Assembly: GCA_949283575.1 (NCBI GenBank) | Contig: CASDSU010000028.1 | Coordinates: 254,849 to 318,848, forward strand | DNA length: 64,000 nt | Reading direction: 5' to 3' | Source: an uncultured Eubacteriales bacterium | Lineage (GTDB): Bacteria > Bacillota > Clostridia > TANB77 > UBA1234 | Part shown: positions 55,138 through 64,000 of the stretch, piece after piece | How positions within the stretch are numbered: position 1 is the first letter of the stretch | Layout: each line of letters begins with the position of its first letter | The notes under the pieces: generated by a model | The model's database searches: none | Seen by the model: only the letters and a program-made list of their open reading frames with translations | What the model was told of the DNA's origin: nothing | Made by a program: the position numbers and the translations under genes

Positions 55138-56034
55138 TTACAATATACACTTCTTACAAAGTTTAAACTCTTTGCTCAAAATCTCTTTTTCGTATGCTTT
55201 TGTTTCCTGAATATACTTAGGTTCAAGATTTTTTATTGCACTACATTCTTTGCTTGATAAATGAAATGTTTTTGTTTTCACATTAATATCATATTCCTTA
55301 TACTTATTGTTTTTCTCATTACTTTGTCTTGTAGTTTTAATTTTAGTAATTCTTTTTCCATATGATTCTTCAATCGGTATATCACTTCCATCATAATAAT
55401 TTATTTTTGTCCCTTCTTGAATGTTATAACAAAATCTACATATGTATATTTTTTCAGAACTATCAATAGTCTCTGCTTCAATTAGAATTCCAATTGGAAC
55501 CACATCCTCTTTATATTTATATTTTAGTGTTACTTTATATAAAAATGTACGCTTATAATCTTTTACATAATCATATATTTCCTTCTCAATTTTTTTCATA
55601 GTTTTCTTATTTAAATAGTCTGTACCTATGAATAAATTGACAGGATTAGCTTTTTTAGCTGACAAACTATACGCTATAATATGACATTTATTATATATTT
55701 TCATTTCCTGGATAGTTTTTGACCAATTTATAGGCTCTGGATATTCTATATTTGCACTAGTATATATTGCTAATGTATTAGGGCTTATTATCGCTGTTGC
55801 AGAGCCACTTCTTCCTTCTTTTTTTGAATCAGTATATCTTGGAATTCCCTCTATTACTTCATAGTCCTCTTTAGTAAAAGTTATTGGCCTATTATTGTTT
55901 ATAACAATAATACCTAATTCTTTGTCAAAATTTTTGTTATTCATTACCTGTTCAATAGTCATATTTTTAATATACTCCTTTACAAATTGTATTATTTTTG
56001 TTATCTTCATTCGTTCTTCGAATTTTAGCTCCAT
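55138..56034 (-). CDS. DNA/RNA non-specific endonuclease-like protein
   Basis: 298 residues, basic. ARSGSATAIISPNTL-like GRSGSATAIISPNTLAIY, then YNKCHIIAYSLSAKKANPVNLFIGTDYLN, carry the pattern of non-specific endonucleases (His in the metal-finger motif, NL..GT.YxN). The C-terminus has CRFC and CKKC pairs, perhaps structural zinc. No signal peptide. The start is uncertain: ATG 56034 lacks a clear ribosome site and ATG 56010 is an alternative. Confidence 0.7.
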   Translation of the reverse strand: MELKFEERMKITKIIQFVKEYIKNMTIEQVMNNKNFDKELGIIVINNNRPITFTKEDYEVIEGIPRYTDSKKEGRSGSATAIISPNTLAIYTSANIEYPEPINWSKTIQEMKIYNKCHIIAYSLSAKKANPVNLFIGTDYLNKKTMKKIEKEIYDYVKDYKRTFLYKVTLKYKYKEDVVPIGILIEAETIDSSEKIYICRFCYNIQEGTKINYYDGSDIPIEESYGKRITKIKTTRQSNEKNNKYKEYDINVKTKTFHLSSKECSAIKNLEPKYIQETKAYEKEILSKEFKLCKKCIL

Positions 56035-56210
56035 TTTGCACTTTAGGCACGCAAAATAACATAGTTTCCCTAAGTTAACTAATTGATTTTTCTTTGGTAT
56101 ATCTTTTTTATAATGGAAATTCTACTATTGATTTATAGTAGTTAGAATTAAATACAATTTGTATGATATACCTTTTTTAATAAAAATTCAATACTTCAAT
56201 TAAATTTTTC

Positions 56211-56239
56211 AAAAAAAGCATACTTATCTTGTATGCTTT
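56211..56239 (-). terminator. Terminator of the 56269 gene
   Basis: AAAGCATAC pairs with GTATGCTTT on the minus strand, followed by TTTT. Confidence 0.85.
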
Positions 56240-56268
56240 CACTTATTTTATATTAATTTGTATATTCT

Positions 56269-57261
56269 TTACTTATAAGATTTTCTAAACTCAATTGGCG
56301 AATATCCACCAAGCATATATTGAGGACTGTTATTATACCAATCTGTATATAACTCCATAAATTTTTTTAGTTCTTCTTCATTATCAAACCTACACATATC
56401 AGAAATTTCACCTAAAATATTTAAACCTAATTCACTTCTTTTTATCAAACTTTTAAATGGCCATTCATACAAATTAGGATTCTTTGCTTTTAAGAATTTA
56501 TATAACTTTTGTGCCCTTTCATCATAAAAATCTTCTTCTCTTTTTAATATTTCTTGTTTACTAAATTGTTTATATCTCATGTTTCTAGCTTTTTGTTCTT
56601 CAGCAATTTCTCCAATATCTATAGGACAATATTCTTCATCTAAATATGTAAGAAATACTTGAACTTCATTTGTATTGGTCCATTTTATTATATAATCATT
56701 TACAAATGTATTTAAATTTAATCTTGTGAAAAATAAGTCCCTTAGCTCATCCTCAGTTATTATTTCATTCATGTATTTAGATAATTGCTTTCTTAAAAAT
56801 TCAAAATCTACTACACCATATGTATATAACATTCCAATAGTTAGTTTTTCTATCTCACCATATCTTTTAGCAACTTCCTTATTCTCTTTTGAAAATAAAC
56901 CATTTAAATTTTCTATAACTCCTGGATTAAGAGAGTAATTATAATCATTATATTTAGCTCTCATAATTACAATCATCGCCTCTTCTAAATATCTTGTATC
57001 TTGATGTTTGTCGTTATAAATAAATGATTTTATATCATCACTTGTTTTCACATATTCAATCAAGCCTTCTAAAGCTTTATATGTTCCATATGGTAACATT
57101 TTTATAATCTTCTTTTCATCTGCTTCTTCATATATTTTAGGTATCATTTTTAATATATTTTCTTTAGTTGTACTTTCTTTTATTTCATTATCAAATATGT
57201 CGTTTACAACAAATAGCATTGTATCTTTTGGTACATTTATTTTTCCATTATATTCTCCCAT
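56269..57261 (-). CDS. Hypothetical protein (330 aa, element 2 cargo)
   Basis: 330 mostly helical, acidic residues. The C-terminus (ELYTDWYNNSPQYMLGGYSPIEFRKSY) resembles an ending I have seen near SEC-C-type proteins, but there is no cysteine motif here. AAGGAG lies upstream of ATG 57261. Own terminator. Function unknown. Confidence 0.7.
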   Translation of the reverse strand: MGEYNGKINVPKDTMLFVVNDIFDNEIKESTTKENILKMIPKIYEEADEKKIIKMLPYGTYKALEGLIEYVKTSDDIKSFIYNDKHQDTRYLEEAMIVIMRAKYNDYNYSLNPGVIENLNGLFSKENKEVAKRYGEIEKLTIGMLYTYGVVDFEFLRKQLSKYMNEIITEDELRDLFFTRLNLNTFVNDYIIKWTNTNEVQVFLTYLDEEYCPIDIGEIAEEQKARNMRYKQFSKQEILKREEDFYDERAQKLYKFLKAKNPNLYEWPFKSLIKRSELGLNILGEISDMCRFDNEEELKKFMELYTDWYNNSPQYMLGGYSPIEFRKSYK

Positions 57262-57342
57262 ATTTACTCCTTCTTATAATCCACAAAATATTCACATTTT
57301 CCATCTTTATATTGCATTTCTGTAAAGTATGTCCATAATTTG

Positions 57343-57822
57343 TTATTTAATTTCTATTACAATAGGTGTATAATCAATAACATCGCATGAAACACAAACA
57401 TGATTATTTTTATTAAATCTTTCGTCTAAAGGTTTATCATGTATATGCCCAAAAACATTAATTTTTCCTTCTTCCGTTATTTCTATTGGTTCGTGGGTTA
57501 ATACTAAATTTCCAAGTTCTATTCTTTTCTTATAAACTTCTCTAAAACCCACATCTTTCCAACCATTTACTCCTCTTTTAAAATCATGATTACCTCTCAA
57601 TAATATTTTTCTTCCATTTAGCCTGCCTACTAATTCTTTTAAAATTTCAGTAGTTCCAAATCCTACATCTCCTAAATGATAAACTGTATCTTCTTCATTA
57701 ACAACAGAATTCCATTTTTGTATTATATATTCATTCATTTCATTTGCATTATTAAAAGGTCTATTACAATACTTTATTATGTTTTCATGATTAAAATGAG
57801 TATCTGCTATAAAATATATCAT
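57343..57822 (-). CDS. Metallophosphoesterase (calcineurin-like)
   Basis: 159 residues. All five motifs are present: ADTHFNHENI, LGDVGFG, LRGNHDF, THEPIE and FGHIHDKP. Substrate unknown; small members of this group hydrolyse cyclic or nucleotide phosphates. AAGGTGG precedes ATG 57822. Confidence 0.9.
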   Translation of the reverse strand: MIYFIADTHFNHENIIKYCNRPFNNANEMNEYIIQKWNSVVNEEDTVYHLGDVGFGTTEILKELVGRLNGRKILLRGNHDFKRGVNGWKDVGFREVYKKRIELGNLVLTHEPIEITEEGKINVFGHIHDKPLDERFNKNNHVCVSCDVIDYTPIVIEIK

Positions 57823-57854
57823 GCATACCACCTTCTTTTATTCTATTCTTGTTT

Positions 57855-57895
57855 AGCACAACACCAAACACAAGTCAAATTTGTGTCCGGTGTTG
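57855..57895. terminator. Inverted repeat between ATPase and phosphoesterase genes
   Basis: CACAACACC pairs with GGTGTTGTG, with ACACAA and TTGTGT inside. No clear T run on the minus strand; may be a terminator or operator. Confidence 0.5.
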
Positions 57896-57941
57896 TGTTT
57901 TGGCATTGGTTTTTAATAGCGTCGCTATGATTGTTTTACTA

Positions 57942-59135
57942 TTATTTTTCTAGTAACCAGTCAATTATATTTTTATGAATTATTCCATCTTTTGAAAAAT
58001 CAGCTTTATCCATTGATAAAACATATTTAGGATAATTATCATTTATTTCTTCATACGCTCCAAATTCTCTTATTTTCGTTTTTGGCTCTTCTAGCAAATA
58101 GGCAACTTGAAAATATAATTTTTCTTCAGTATTTGTAGCAATAAAGTCAATTTCTCCTTCTTTTGTCTTTCCTATATAAACGTCATATCCTCTTATTAAT
58201 AATTCGTTATACACAATATTTTCTATAGCAAAACTCTTATTTATCTCAAAATTGTTATTCTTTATTTGTGCTATTCCTAAATCAGTCATATAGTATTTAT
58301 TCAATGTTTTTAGTATCGCTTTTCCATGAATATCATATCTGTATATTTTTTTCATCATTAATGCTTTGCATAATGCATCTAAATATACATATAATGTTTC
58401 AGTAGATACTGACTTGCCTTCACTTTTTAGAAATTTAACTACATTTTCAGCTGAAAACTCTCTTCCCGTTATATCTACAATATATTGTAATAATAAGTCA
58501 AACAAAACAGTGTCTTTCAACCCTAATCTATCTACTACATCTCTTAAAATAATAGAATCAAACACACTATGCAAATAATCTTTTATATTACTTTCATCTG
58601 TAAATTGAGTTCTATTAGGAAGTCCTCCCCATTTAACAAAATCCCAAAAAGTTTCATCATTTCTTCCATTTTTACCTGTTAACTCTATAAACTCTTTATA
58701 GCTTAACGGATAAATATTAAATAATACATATCTTCCAGATAAAACAGTCGATAATTCATTTGATAACAATTTACTATTTGAACCAGTAATAAATATACTT
58801 ATATTATCTATAGATGCTCTTAATGAGTTCACTACCTCTTCAAATTTATCCACTTTTTGAATTTCATCTAAAAACACATAAAATTTCTTTTTATCTGTTA
58901 TTCTTTCTTTTATATATTTATTTAGTTCCTTATAATCTCGCAATTCCTCATATTCTATAAGTTCAAAATTGACATATATAATATGTTCTTTGTTTATTCC
59001 TTTTTCTTCCAATTCAGTTATTATCTGTTTTAATATTACAGACTTTCCACATCTTCTTATTCCTACTAGAATTTTTACAAGATCACTATCATAGAATCCT
59101 CTAATTCTTGATAAATACATTTCTCTTTTTAACAT
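57942..59135 (-). CDS. AAA ATPase with DUF4143 domain
   Basis: 397 residues from ATG 59135 (AGGTG upstream). The P-loop is GIRRCGKSVIL near residue 28, Walker B is FYVFLDEIQKV and ITGSNSKLL follows. The C-terminal DUF4143 domain includes GFEIN-like region and GKTKEGEIDFIA, a PD-(D/E)XK-like nuclease core. Common in gut anaerobes and often accessory; role unproven. Confidence 0.9.
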   Translation of the reverse strand: MLKREMYLSRIRGFYDSDLVKILVGIRRCGKSVILKQIITELEEKGINKEHIIYVNFELIEYEELRDYKELNKYIKERITDKKKFYVFLDEIQKVDKFEEVVNSLRASIDNISIFITGSNSKLLSNELSTVLSGRYVLFNIYPLSYKEFIELTGKNGRNDETFWDFVKWGGLPNRTQFTDESNIKDYLHSVFDSIILRDVVDRLGLKDTVLFDLLLQYIVDITGREFSAENVVKFLKSEGKSVSTETLYVYLDALCKALMMKKIYRYDIHGKAILKTLNKYYMTDLGIAQIKNNNFEINKSFAIENIVYNELLIRGYDVYIGKTKEGEIDFIATNTEEKLYFQVAYLLEEPKTKIREFGAYEEINDNYPKYVLSMDKADFSKDGIIHKNIIDWLLEK

Positions 59136-59419
59136 TTTCATCACCTAAATTAAGTATACACTTTTATTCTAAAATTGTCAAGTTATTTCGCTTTTGCGAA
59201 ATAACTTTTAATTTTGAAGTTTTATTTCGTAAATAAGAAATATGATTTCATATGTATTTTTTCAATATACAAGTTTTCATTGAACATTTAACACAATAGA
59301 TAAGTTCTTATATGTAATTTAAGAGTATCAATATCTTTAAAACTGGTGCTATACCCAAAGGGCGTATGACATTCGTAAAGCTCCTACGTCGCTAACGACT
59401 GTCATAACAACAACATACT
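59136..59419. other. Noncoding right end of element 2
   Basis: AT-rich with no gene. It includes a hairpin ATGAC...GTCG-CTAA-CGAC...GTCAT around 59366-59406, just inside the attachment repeat. Probably the right arm of the serine recombinase attachment site. Confidence 0.5.
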
Positions 59420-61215
59420 TGTGTGTATTGCCCACCATTTTCTCTTACGCCTGGAACATAAGCTTTTATATATCCTGGATTTTTTTCAATTTTTGAAAAA
59501 GCTGGTGTCAAAAGCTTTATAAGCATATTTTCTCTATCAACTAAATTTTTATCTAGACTTTTCATCGCTTCAACGCCTCGTTCTTTTGAAGCCACTCCAG
59601 ATATTACCGAAAAACTTTGAGATATTCCATCAATCTTGCACTCAGACGACGTTTCGCTTCCTATTGCTACACCATCTTCAAAGAACGCTCTTTTGAACCA
59701 CTTGCCATCCCATGCATTTTCATTCAAATTCTCCTTCAATTTTTCTGCTTCTTCTAAATATTTTTTCTGAGTTTCTAAATCATTTTTGTACTCGCAAATT
59801 TTAGAAAATTTCACTAAAATGTCATACAGGAAAAAGCCTAACCATACGCTTTCTCCTTTGATTTTATTCATCCCGTCATTCCAGTCTCCAGAACCCATTT
59901 CAGGGATTCCGTGTTGACCAAAACATAACCTTTTTTCAATCGCCTTTTTTGCATGAGTATATAAATTATCTTTTGTTTCACTTGTTTTCACTTCCATATA
60001 GATTTCATCTTGACGTTCTAAGAGTTTTGGTGCTTCAACATATCTACACATTTCATCTAAAATTTCATAATCATTTGTAACTTCAATATATTTACAAACC
60101 AAAAACGGAAGCCACAGCAAATCATCAGAATATCTTGTTCTAATTCCATTATTTTTTTCAGGATGCCACCAATGCATAACATCTCCCTCTTTAAATTGAT
60201 GTTCTGCATGATACAAAATTTGTTTTCTAGTTATTAAAGGATCAATATTTAAAAACATAAGTGTATCTTGTAGTTGATCTCTAAAACCGTATGCCCCACC
60301 AGCTTGATAAAAAGACGTTCGTCCCCAAAGTCTACTTACAATTGTTTGATAACCAAGCCATCCATTCATCATTATATTAAAAGATTCAACCGGTGTTTTT
60401 ATTTTTATCTTACTTAGCATTTCATACCAATAATTATTTATTTTAATTAAATCACTTTTTATTTCTGGATACTCTCTTCGTTCATCAATACTTACTCTTA
60501 CTATTATTTTTTTCTTCTGACCTGCTAATATTTTCAAAGTTGTTTTTAAACATAATTCTTTTTGATCAGTTATCTCTTTTTCTACATTATTCTCAGCTTC
60601 AATTATTTCAACTGTAACTTTTTCATTTTGATAAATATCCCTAAAATTATTTTGAATAATTGCTCCATTTTTTATATTTTCAAATTTCAGATGCTTCGCC
60701 GTAAAGTCTTTGCATACGCCAAGTACAGGATTTATTGTATATGAAATTTCCAAATCAATCGCTTCATCTTTTTTATTTTCAATTTCTAAAACACTTATTT
60801 TTTCATTTCTATCAAGTGGCACATATACTAAAAGTTCTGATGACAATTGCGCAGCATCACGAAAAAACTTAGCATAACCAAATCCATAATGAACTTCAAA
60901 TTCATTCAAATTGTCTCTTGGCATCGCATTAAATTCTTTTTCCGTTCCAACATTTTTAACAATTATTTTTTCAGATTGTTCGTCCGTAACCTGATTATTA
61001 CACCAAGCTGTAATTTTGTTTTCTCGACTATTACCACTCCAAATATAACCACCACCACTTGATGTAACTATCGTACCGAATTTTTCATTTGCAATAAGAT
61101 GACTCCATGGAAGTGGAGTATATTTTTCCGAAGTCTTCAAAATATACTCTTTTCCATCCTTTAAAAAACCTCCAAACCCATTATAGTAGAGCAAATCTTT
61201 AGTTTCCATTTGCAC
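59392..61215 (-). pseudogene. GH94-type glucan synthase/phosphorylase, catalytic part cut by element 2
   Basis: The frame (GTG 61215 or ATG 61209, with AGGAGG just upstream) carries the GH94 N-terminal domain (GFGGFLKDGKEYILKTSEKYTPLPWSHLIANEKFG-type start) and catalytic core with FRDQLQDTL, GDVMHWWHP and GSGDWNDGMNKI, whose aspartate is the general acid. Native sequence stops at PGVRENGGQYT near 59420; then six foreign residues and a stop. The last about 160 residues are at 45857-46345. Without them the core should not fold properly. Confidence 0.92.
59420..59430. repeat. Attachment repeat, right end of element 2
   Basis: TGTGTGTATTG, the direct copy of 46335-46345. The GH94 frame runs into it from the right and then changes to foreign codons ending at 59392. 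Confidence 0.85.
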
Positions 61216-64000
61216 CTCCTAATTGTTCTCTAAAAAATCCTTTTTTTGCATTCAAAATTACGTCGCTAACAGCTAGTAATAGATTTTCTTCTCTTTCATC
61301 TATTCTGTTATAATCAATAATATGAATACCACCTTTAGCACCTAACATATATGCAACATTTTTCGAATTTATATATCTCAAAATACTGTCATAAACATAT
61401 CTTTCAGAGCCGACTTCTTCATTTACTATCACCAAATCTATTTTCAAATTTTTTAAATTATAATATCTAATTGCATCAACAAGTTCACGGACCACATATA
61501 CATCATTTACATGCTTAATTTTCATTAAAACTATTGGCACATCGCCTGATATACCAAACTTCCAAAGATTACTTTGACAAAGTTCATTTTTGGAAATTTG
61601 TTTTTCATATTTTGCTCTTGTATTTGAACCATTAAAAATTTCTGAAAGTAATTTATTGTACGAACAAATTTTATTCTTTTTCAAATCATAAAATCTATTT
61701 TCAATTAATGCCCTAGACTTTGCAAGTTCTATTAAACGCGTCTCATTTTCTTTAACTTTATATTTATTAATTATTTCTGAAATTTCTTCTATACTATATG
61801 CAACACCAACAAAATAATTTATTTCTATCGATTCTTTTTTTTCAAGTCTTACATGTGTTTTTAATGAAATTATTGGATTAATATTTTCAACGAATTTATT
61901 CGAAAACATTGTTCCTTCTGTTAGCGCAACCGGATTACTCAAGTTATTACAACGTCCAACAAAATCAATTTTATCCGTCTCGCATTCAAAATTTATATTC
62001 TCATTATTTATAGGAATAGAAAAAAAAGTTGCATAAATTTTTTCACCGTTTTGAAATCTCTTTTCGATGACAAAATTCCCATCAATTTCTAAAATAGACT
62101 GGAACAAACTGTTGTATGCTGGATGCACAATATCTCCATTTAAAGTCGAAAGAATAAATTCAACATAGCTTATAACGTTGATATCCATGCCTTCTTCACT
62201 AATATTTCTAACTTCAATTTTTCTAAGTTCAACATTTTCTTCAGATGATACAAAAATTTGTGTTAAAGTCTCAATATCGCCATCTCTTCGATAAAATTTT
62301 GCATCATGTGATGAAAAAGAAACTCCATACTCATCTGCTTTTTTATTCACCGGATTTTCAGTGTTAGACCAAAATTCATTCGTCGTTAAATTTTTTATAT
62401 AAGTTACGTTGCTTTGCTTTTGAACATTGTTAAATCTCGTAAGATAAATATCACCGATTTTACTGTATCCATCACCACTTCCGCTAATTAACAAAGTGTG
62501 TTCGTTGTTTGTTAATATGTTCACATTTTCTAAAGATTTGTTAGTAAAATCTTCAGCTTCTTCTTCAAAATCTTGATATTTTAATTTCTTAACATTTTCT
62601 TTTTTCTCATTCGCATAAAGCGGCGCTGTTGGCAATTTTTCTTGCAACAGAATTTCTACTTTTCTTATTTCCGAATTTTTTTCAAAATATTTTCGCAAAA
62701 TATTTTGATTTAAAAAGTTATTTATTGAAAGTAAAATTAATGCTTGATGATGCGCCATATAAGTTTTTACAACTTCAATTTTTTTATTTTGTACCCTTGA
62801 TGGCGTAAAATCAATTGATTCATAAAATCCAAACTTGTCAAAAGAATCAAGCTCTTTAAATTTCGCAATATTTTCTAAAACTCCTTCAAAATCATTTTCT
62901 ATTGCCATAATACTCGAATATGGTGAAACAACAACATCGTCGTCAAGCCCTCTCTTAAGCCCAAGCCAAGGAACTCCGAACGCTTTATATTGATAATTAT
63001 ATTTTAAATCTTTAAGTGCAAAAGCAGATTCTGATATCCCCCAAGGAATGTTGAGTTTTTTTGCATACAATTGTTGACTATAAGTAACAAAATCGCATGA
63101 CTTTTCTATTAAAGAATTATTGTAATTTTTCATGATCACGTTTGGCATCAAGTATTCAAACATAGTTCCTGACCACGATACAAGACCATATTTACCATCA
63201 AACTTAGTACAAGTTCGTCCAAGACAAAACCAATGCTTGTATGGAATATCTTCTTTTGCAATCGCAACAAAACTTGCAAGTCTTGCTTCAGATGCTAATA
63301 AGTCATAATATGAATCAATCAATTTTTTTGACGAAACATCATATCCAATTGAAAATAAATTCTTATCATAATCATATAACTTACTAAAATCGGTATTATC
63401 AATCAAAAACTGAATTCTATTTTGAAGTTCTACCTCCAAATTATTTTCTTCAAGCATTCCTTTTAGTGCGTATAAATATCCTATAAAATTCCCACTATCA
63501 ACTGACGAAATAAACTCTGGCTTAAGTGGTTTTAATGTTTTTATGTTGTACCAATTATATAAATGTCCATTCCATTTTTCTAAACTTTCTATCGTGCTCA
63601 TAATATTTTTAATTCGTTTTAGCGCATCTTCTTGTTTTATAAAACCTAAGTTATACGCTGAAACTATTGCCATGAGACTTAACCCAACATTCGTTGAAGA
63701 AGTATAATTTGTAATCTCTTCTTTTCTACTTTCATCAAAATTATCGGGCATCAAATAATTATTTTTCTCATTTATATACGTATCAAAAAATAACCATGTC
63801 CTCTTTGAAATTTCAAGTAATTCTTCTTTTTCTTTTGAAGTTATTTTAAATTTTTTCTTCATTCTAACCTTACTAATGTAATAAGCAACAAAAGGCGTGC
63901 TATACCAAACTAAAAACAAAAATCCTACTTGCATCAAAGTTAATCTATTGTATATAAGTGTCGTTAAGACTAATGTCAATCCTATAATTGGACTTATTAT
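61199..64000 (-). CDS. Cyclic beta-1,2-glucan synthase-like protein, central part, 5' end outside window
   Basis: The frame is open past the right window edge. It has a membrane segment near the right (LVLTTLIYNRLTLMQVGFLFLVWYS), then a glucoamylase-like domain with DKNLFSIGYDVSSKKLIDSYYDLLASEARLASFVAIA, KHWFCLGR, SWSGTMFEYLMP and KTYMAHHQALIL, followed by a Glyco_transf_36-type domain. It ends 17 bases inside the next frame (REQLGGANGN, stop). The two may be one polypeptide: removal of one base gives GGANETKDLLYYNGFGGF. It most resembles NdvB/Cgs enzymes that make cyclic beta-1,2-glucan. Either a coupled gene pair or a frameshift. Confidence 0.85.
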   Translation of the reverse strand: MISPIIGLTLVLTTLIYNRLTLMQVGFLFLVWYSTPFVAYYISKVRMKKKFKITSKEKEELLEISKRTWLFFDTYINEKNNYLMPDNFDESRKEEITNYTSSTNVGLSLMAIVSAYNLGFIKQEDALKRIKNIMSTIESLEKWNGHLYNWYNIKTLKPLKPEFISSVDSGNFIGYLYALKGMLEENNLEVELQNRIQFLIDNTDFSKLYDYDKNLFSIGYDVSSKKLIDSYYDLLASEARLASFVAIAKEDIPYKHWFCLGRTCTKFDGKYGLVSWSGTMFEYLMPNVIMKNYNNSLIEKSCDFVTYSQQLYAKKLNIPWGISESAFALKDLKYNYQYKAFGVPWLGLKRGLDDDVVVSPYSSIMAIENDFEGVLENIAKFKELDSFDKFGFYESIDFTPSRVQNKKIEVVKTYMAHHQALILLSINNFLNQNILRKYFEKNSEIRKVEILLQEKLPTAPLYANEKKENVKKLKYQDFEEEAEDFTNKSLENVNILTNNEHTLLISGSGDGYSKIGDIYLTRFNNVQKQSNVTYIKNLTTNEFWSNTENPVNKKADEYGVSFSSHDAKFYRRDGDIETLTQIFVSSEENVELRKIEVRNISEEGMDINVISYVEFILSTLNGDIVHPAYNSLFQSILEIDGNFVIEKRFQNGEKIYATFFSIPINNENINFECETDKIDFVGRCNNLSNPVALTEGTMFSNKFVENINPIISLKTHVRLEKKESIEINYFVGVAYSIEEISEIINKYKVKENETRLIELAKSRALIENRFYDLKKNKICSYNKLLSEIFNGSNTRAKYEKQISKNELCQSNLWKFGISGDVPIVLMKIKHVNDVYVVRELVDAIRYYNLKNLKIDLVIVNEEVGSERYVYDSILRYINSKNVAYMLGAKGGIHIIDYNRIDEREENLLLAVSDVILNAKKGFFREQLGGANGN

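Larger units (their letters stand above)
46346..59430. mobile_element. Integrative mobilizable element 2 in a GH94-type gene
   Basis: A 13.1 kb insertion bounded by 11 bp repeats. The serine recombinase is at its left end. Content: recombinase, small TTG-start gene, DUF6075, DUF6076, metalloprotease, DUF952, MobV with oriT, HTH gene, unknown plus nuclease, unknown, phosphoesterase and DUF4143 ATPase. No conjugation channel genes, so it needs a helper. It shares MobV/oriT and DUF6076 with element 1. Confidence 0.92.

Noticed and set aside
1..64000. CRISPR arrays
   Set aside because: No series of regularly spaced direct repeats was seen, and no cas-like proteins are encoded.
1..64000. Insertion sequences with DDE or HUH transposases
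   Set aside because: No transposase motif was found; the only DNA recombinases are the two element integrases.

Overview
The window looks like the chromosome of a low-GC Gram-positive anaerobe of the class Clostridia (phylum Firmicutes). The sequence is strongly AT-rich. It carries a WalKR two-component pair, RicT, a YraN-DprA-ComM cluster, a small 2[4Fe-4S] ferredoxin and several surface proteins with prepilin-type N-termini of the 'GISLIALVITI' style, which are common in uncultured gut Clostridia. Species cannot be named from the sequence alone.

Layout. (1) 1-4084: 5' part of a giant surface protein on the minus strand, with a prepilin-like anchor, InlB-type B-repeats, a MucBP-like region and BspA-type leucine-rich repeats. 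(2) 4521-13915: a 9.4 kb mobilizable element inserted in the 3' end of tRNA-Phe. A 46 bp copy of the tRNA 3' half lies at the far end. Inside are a MobV relaxase with a pMV158-like oriT, a candidate structured RNA, a frameshifted ADP-ribosyltransferase, a DUF6076 protein, a DUF1016 remnant, an HTH protein, an excisionase and a tyrosine integrase broken by an in-frame stop. (3) 13870-14200: the tRNA-Val-Asp-Phe operon. (4) 14524-22669: hslO, csp, ctp, yibE/F-like, dprA, yraN, comM and a prepilin-like gene. (5) 22767-25211: gyrA. (6) 25331-31834: a compact operon joining a VirB4-type ATPase and a VirB4-N-like protein to Tad-type parts (CpaE/TadZ, CpaF/TadA, TadB). This is the best candidate in the window for an undescribed machine. 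(7) 31976-45742: housekeeping genes (rsmI, trmN6, ferredoxin, ricT, holB, lepB, walK, walR, an M23 peptidase, two pilin-like genes, pcrA and an unusual double-domain ThyX). (8) 45857-64000: a GH94-type cyclic-glucan-synthase-like locus cut in two by a second, 13.1 kb mobilizable element (46346-59430). That element has a large serine recombinase, a second MobV with a near-identical oriT, DUF6075, DUF6076, a predicted HExxH metalloprotease, DUF952, a non-specific nuclease with a possible partner, a metallophosphoesterase and a DUF4143 ATPase.

How it fits together. Both elements depend on a helper conjugation apparatus (relaxase plus oriT, no coupling or channel genes in the window). They share the MobV/oriT and DUF6076 modules but use unrelated integration systems. 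The second element ends in 11 bp repeats placed so that exact excision would restore the glucan gene in frame. Several genes carry single-base shifts: integrase (nonsense), serine recombinase, ADP-ribosyltransferase, HTH gene, trmN6, the giant surface gene, a small gene beside thyX, and possibly the glucan gene. These are either real decay or consensus indel errors, and the read data should settle which.

All functional names are from reading motifs by eye. No database search was run.
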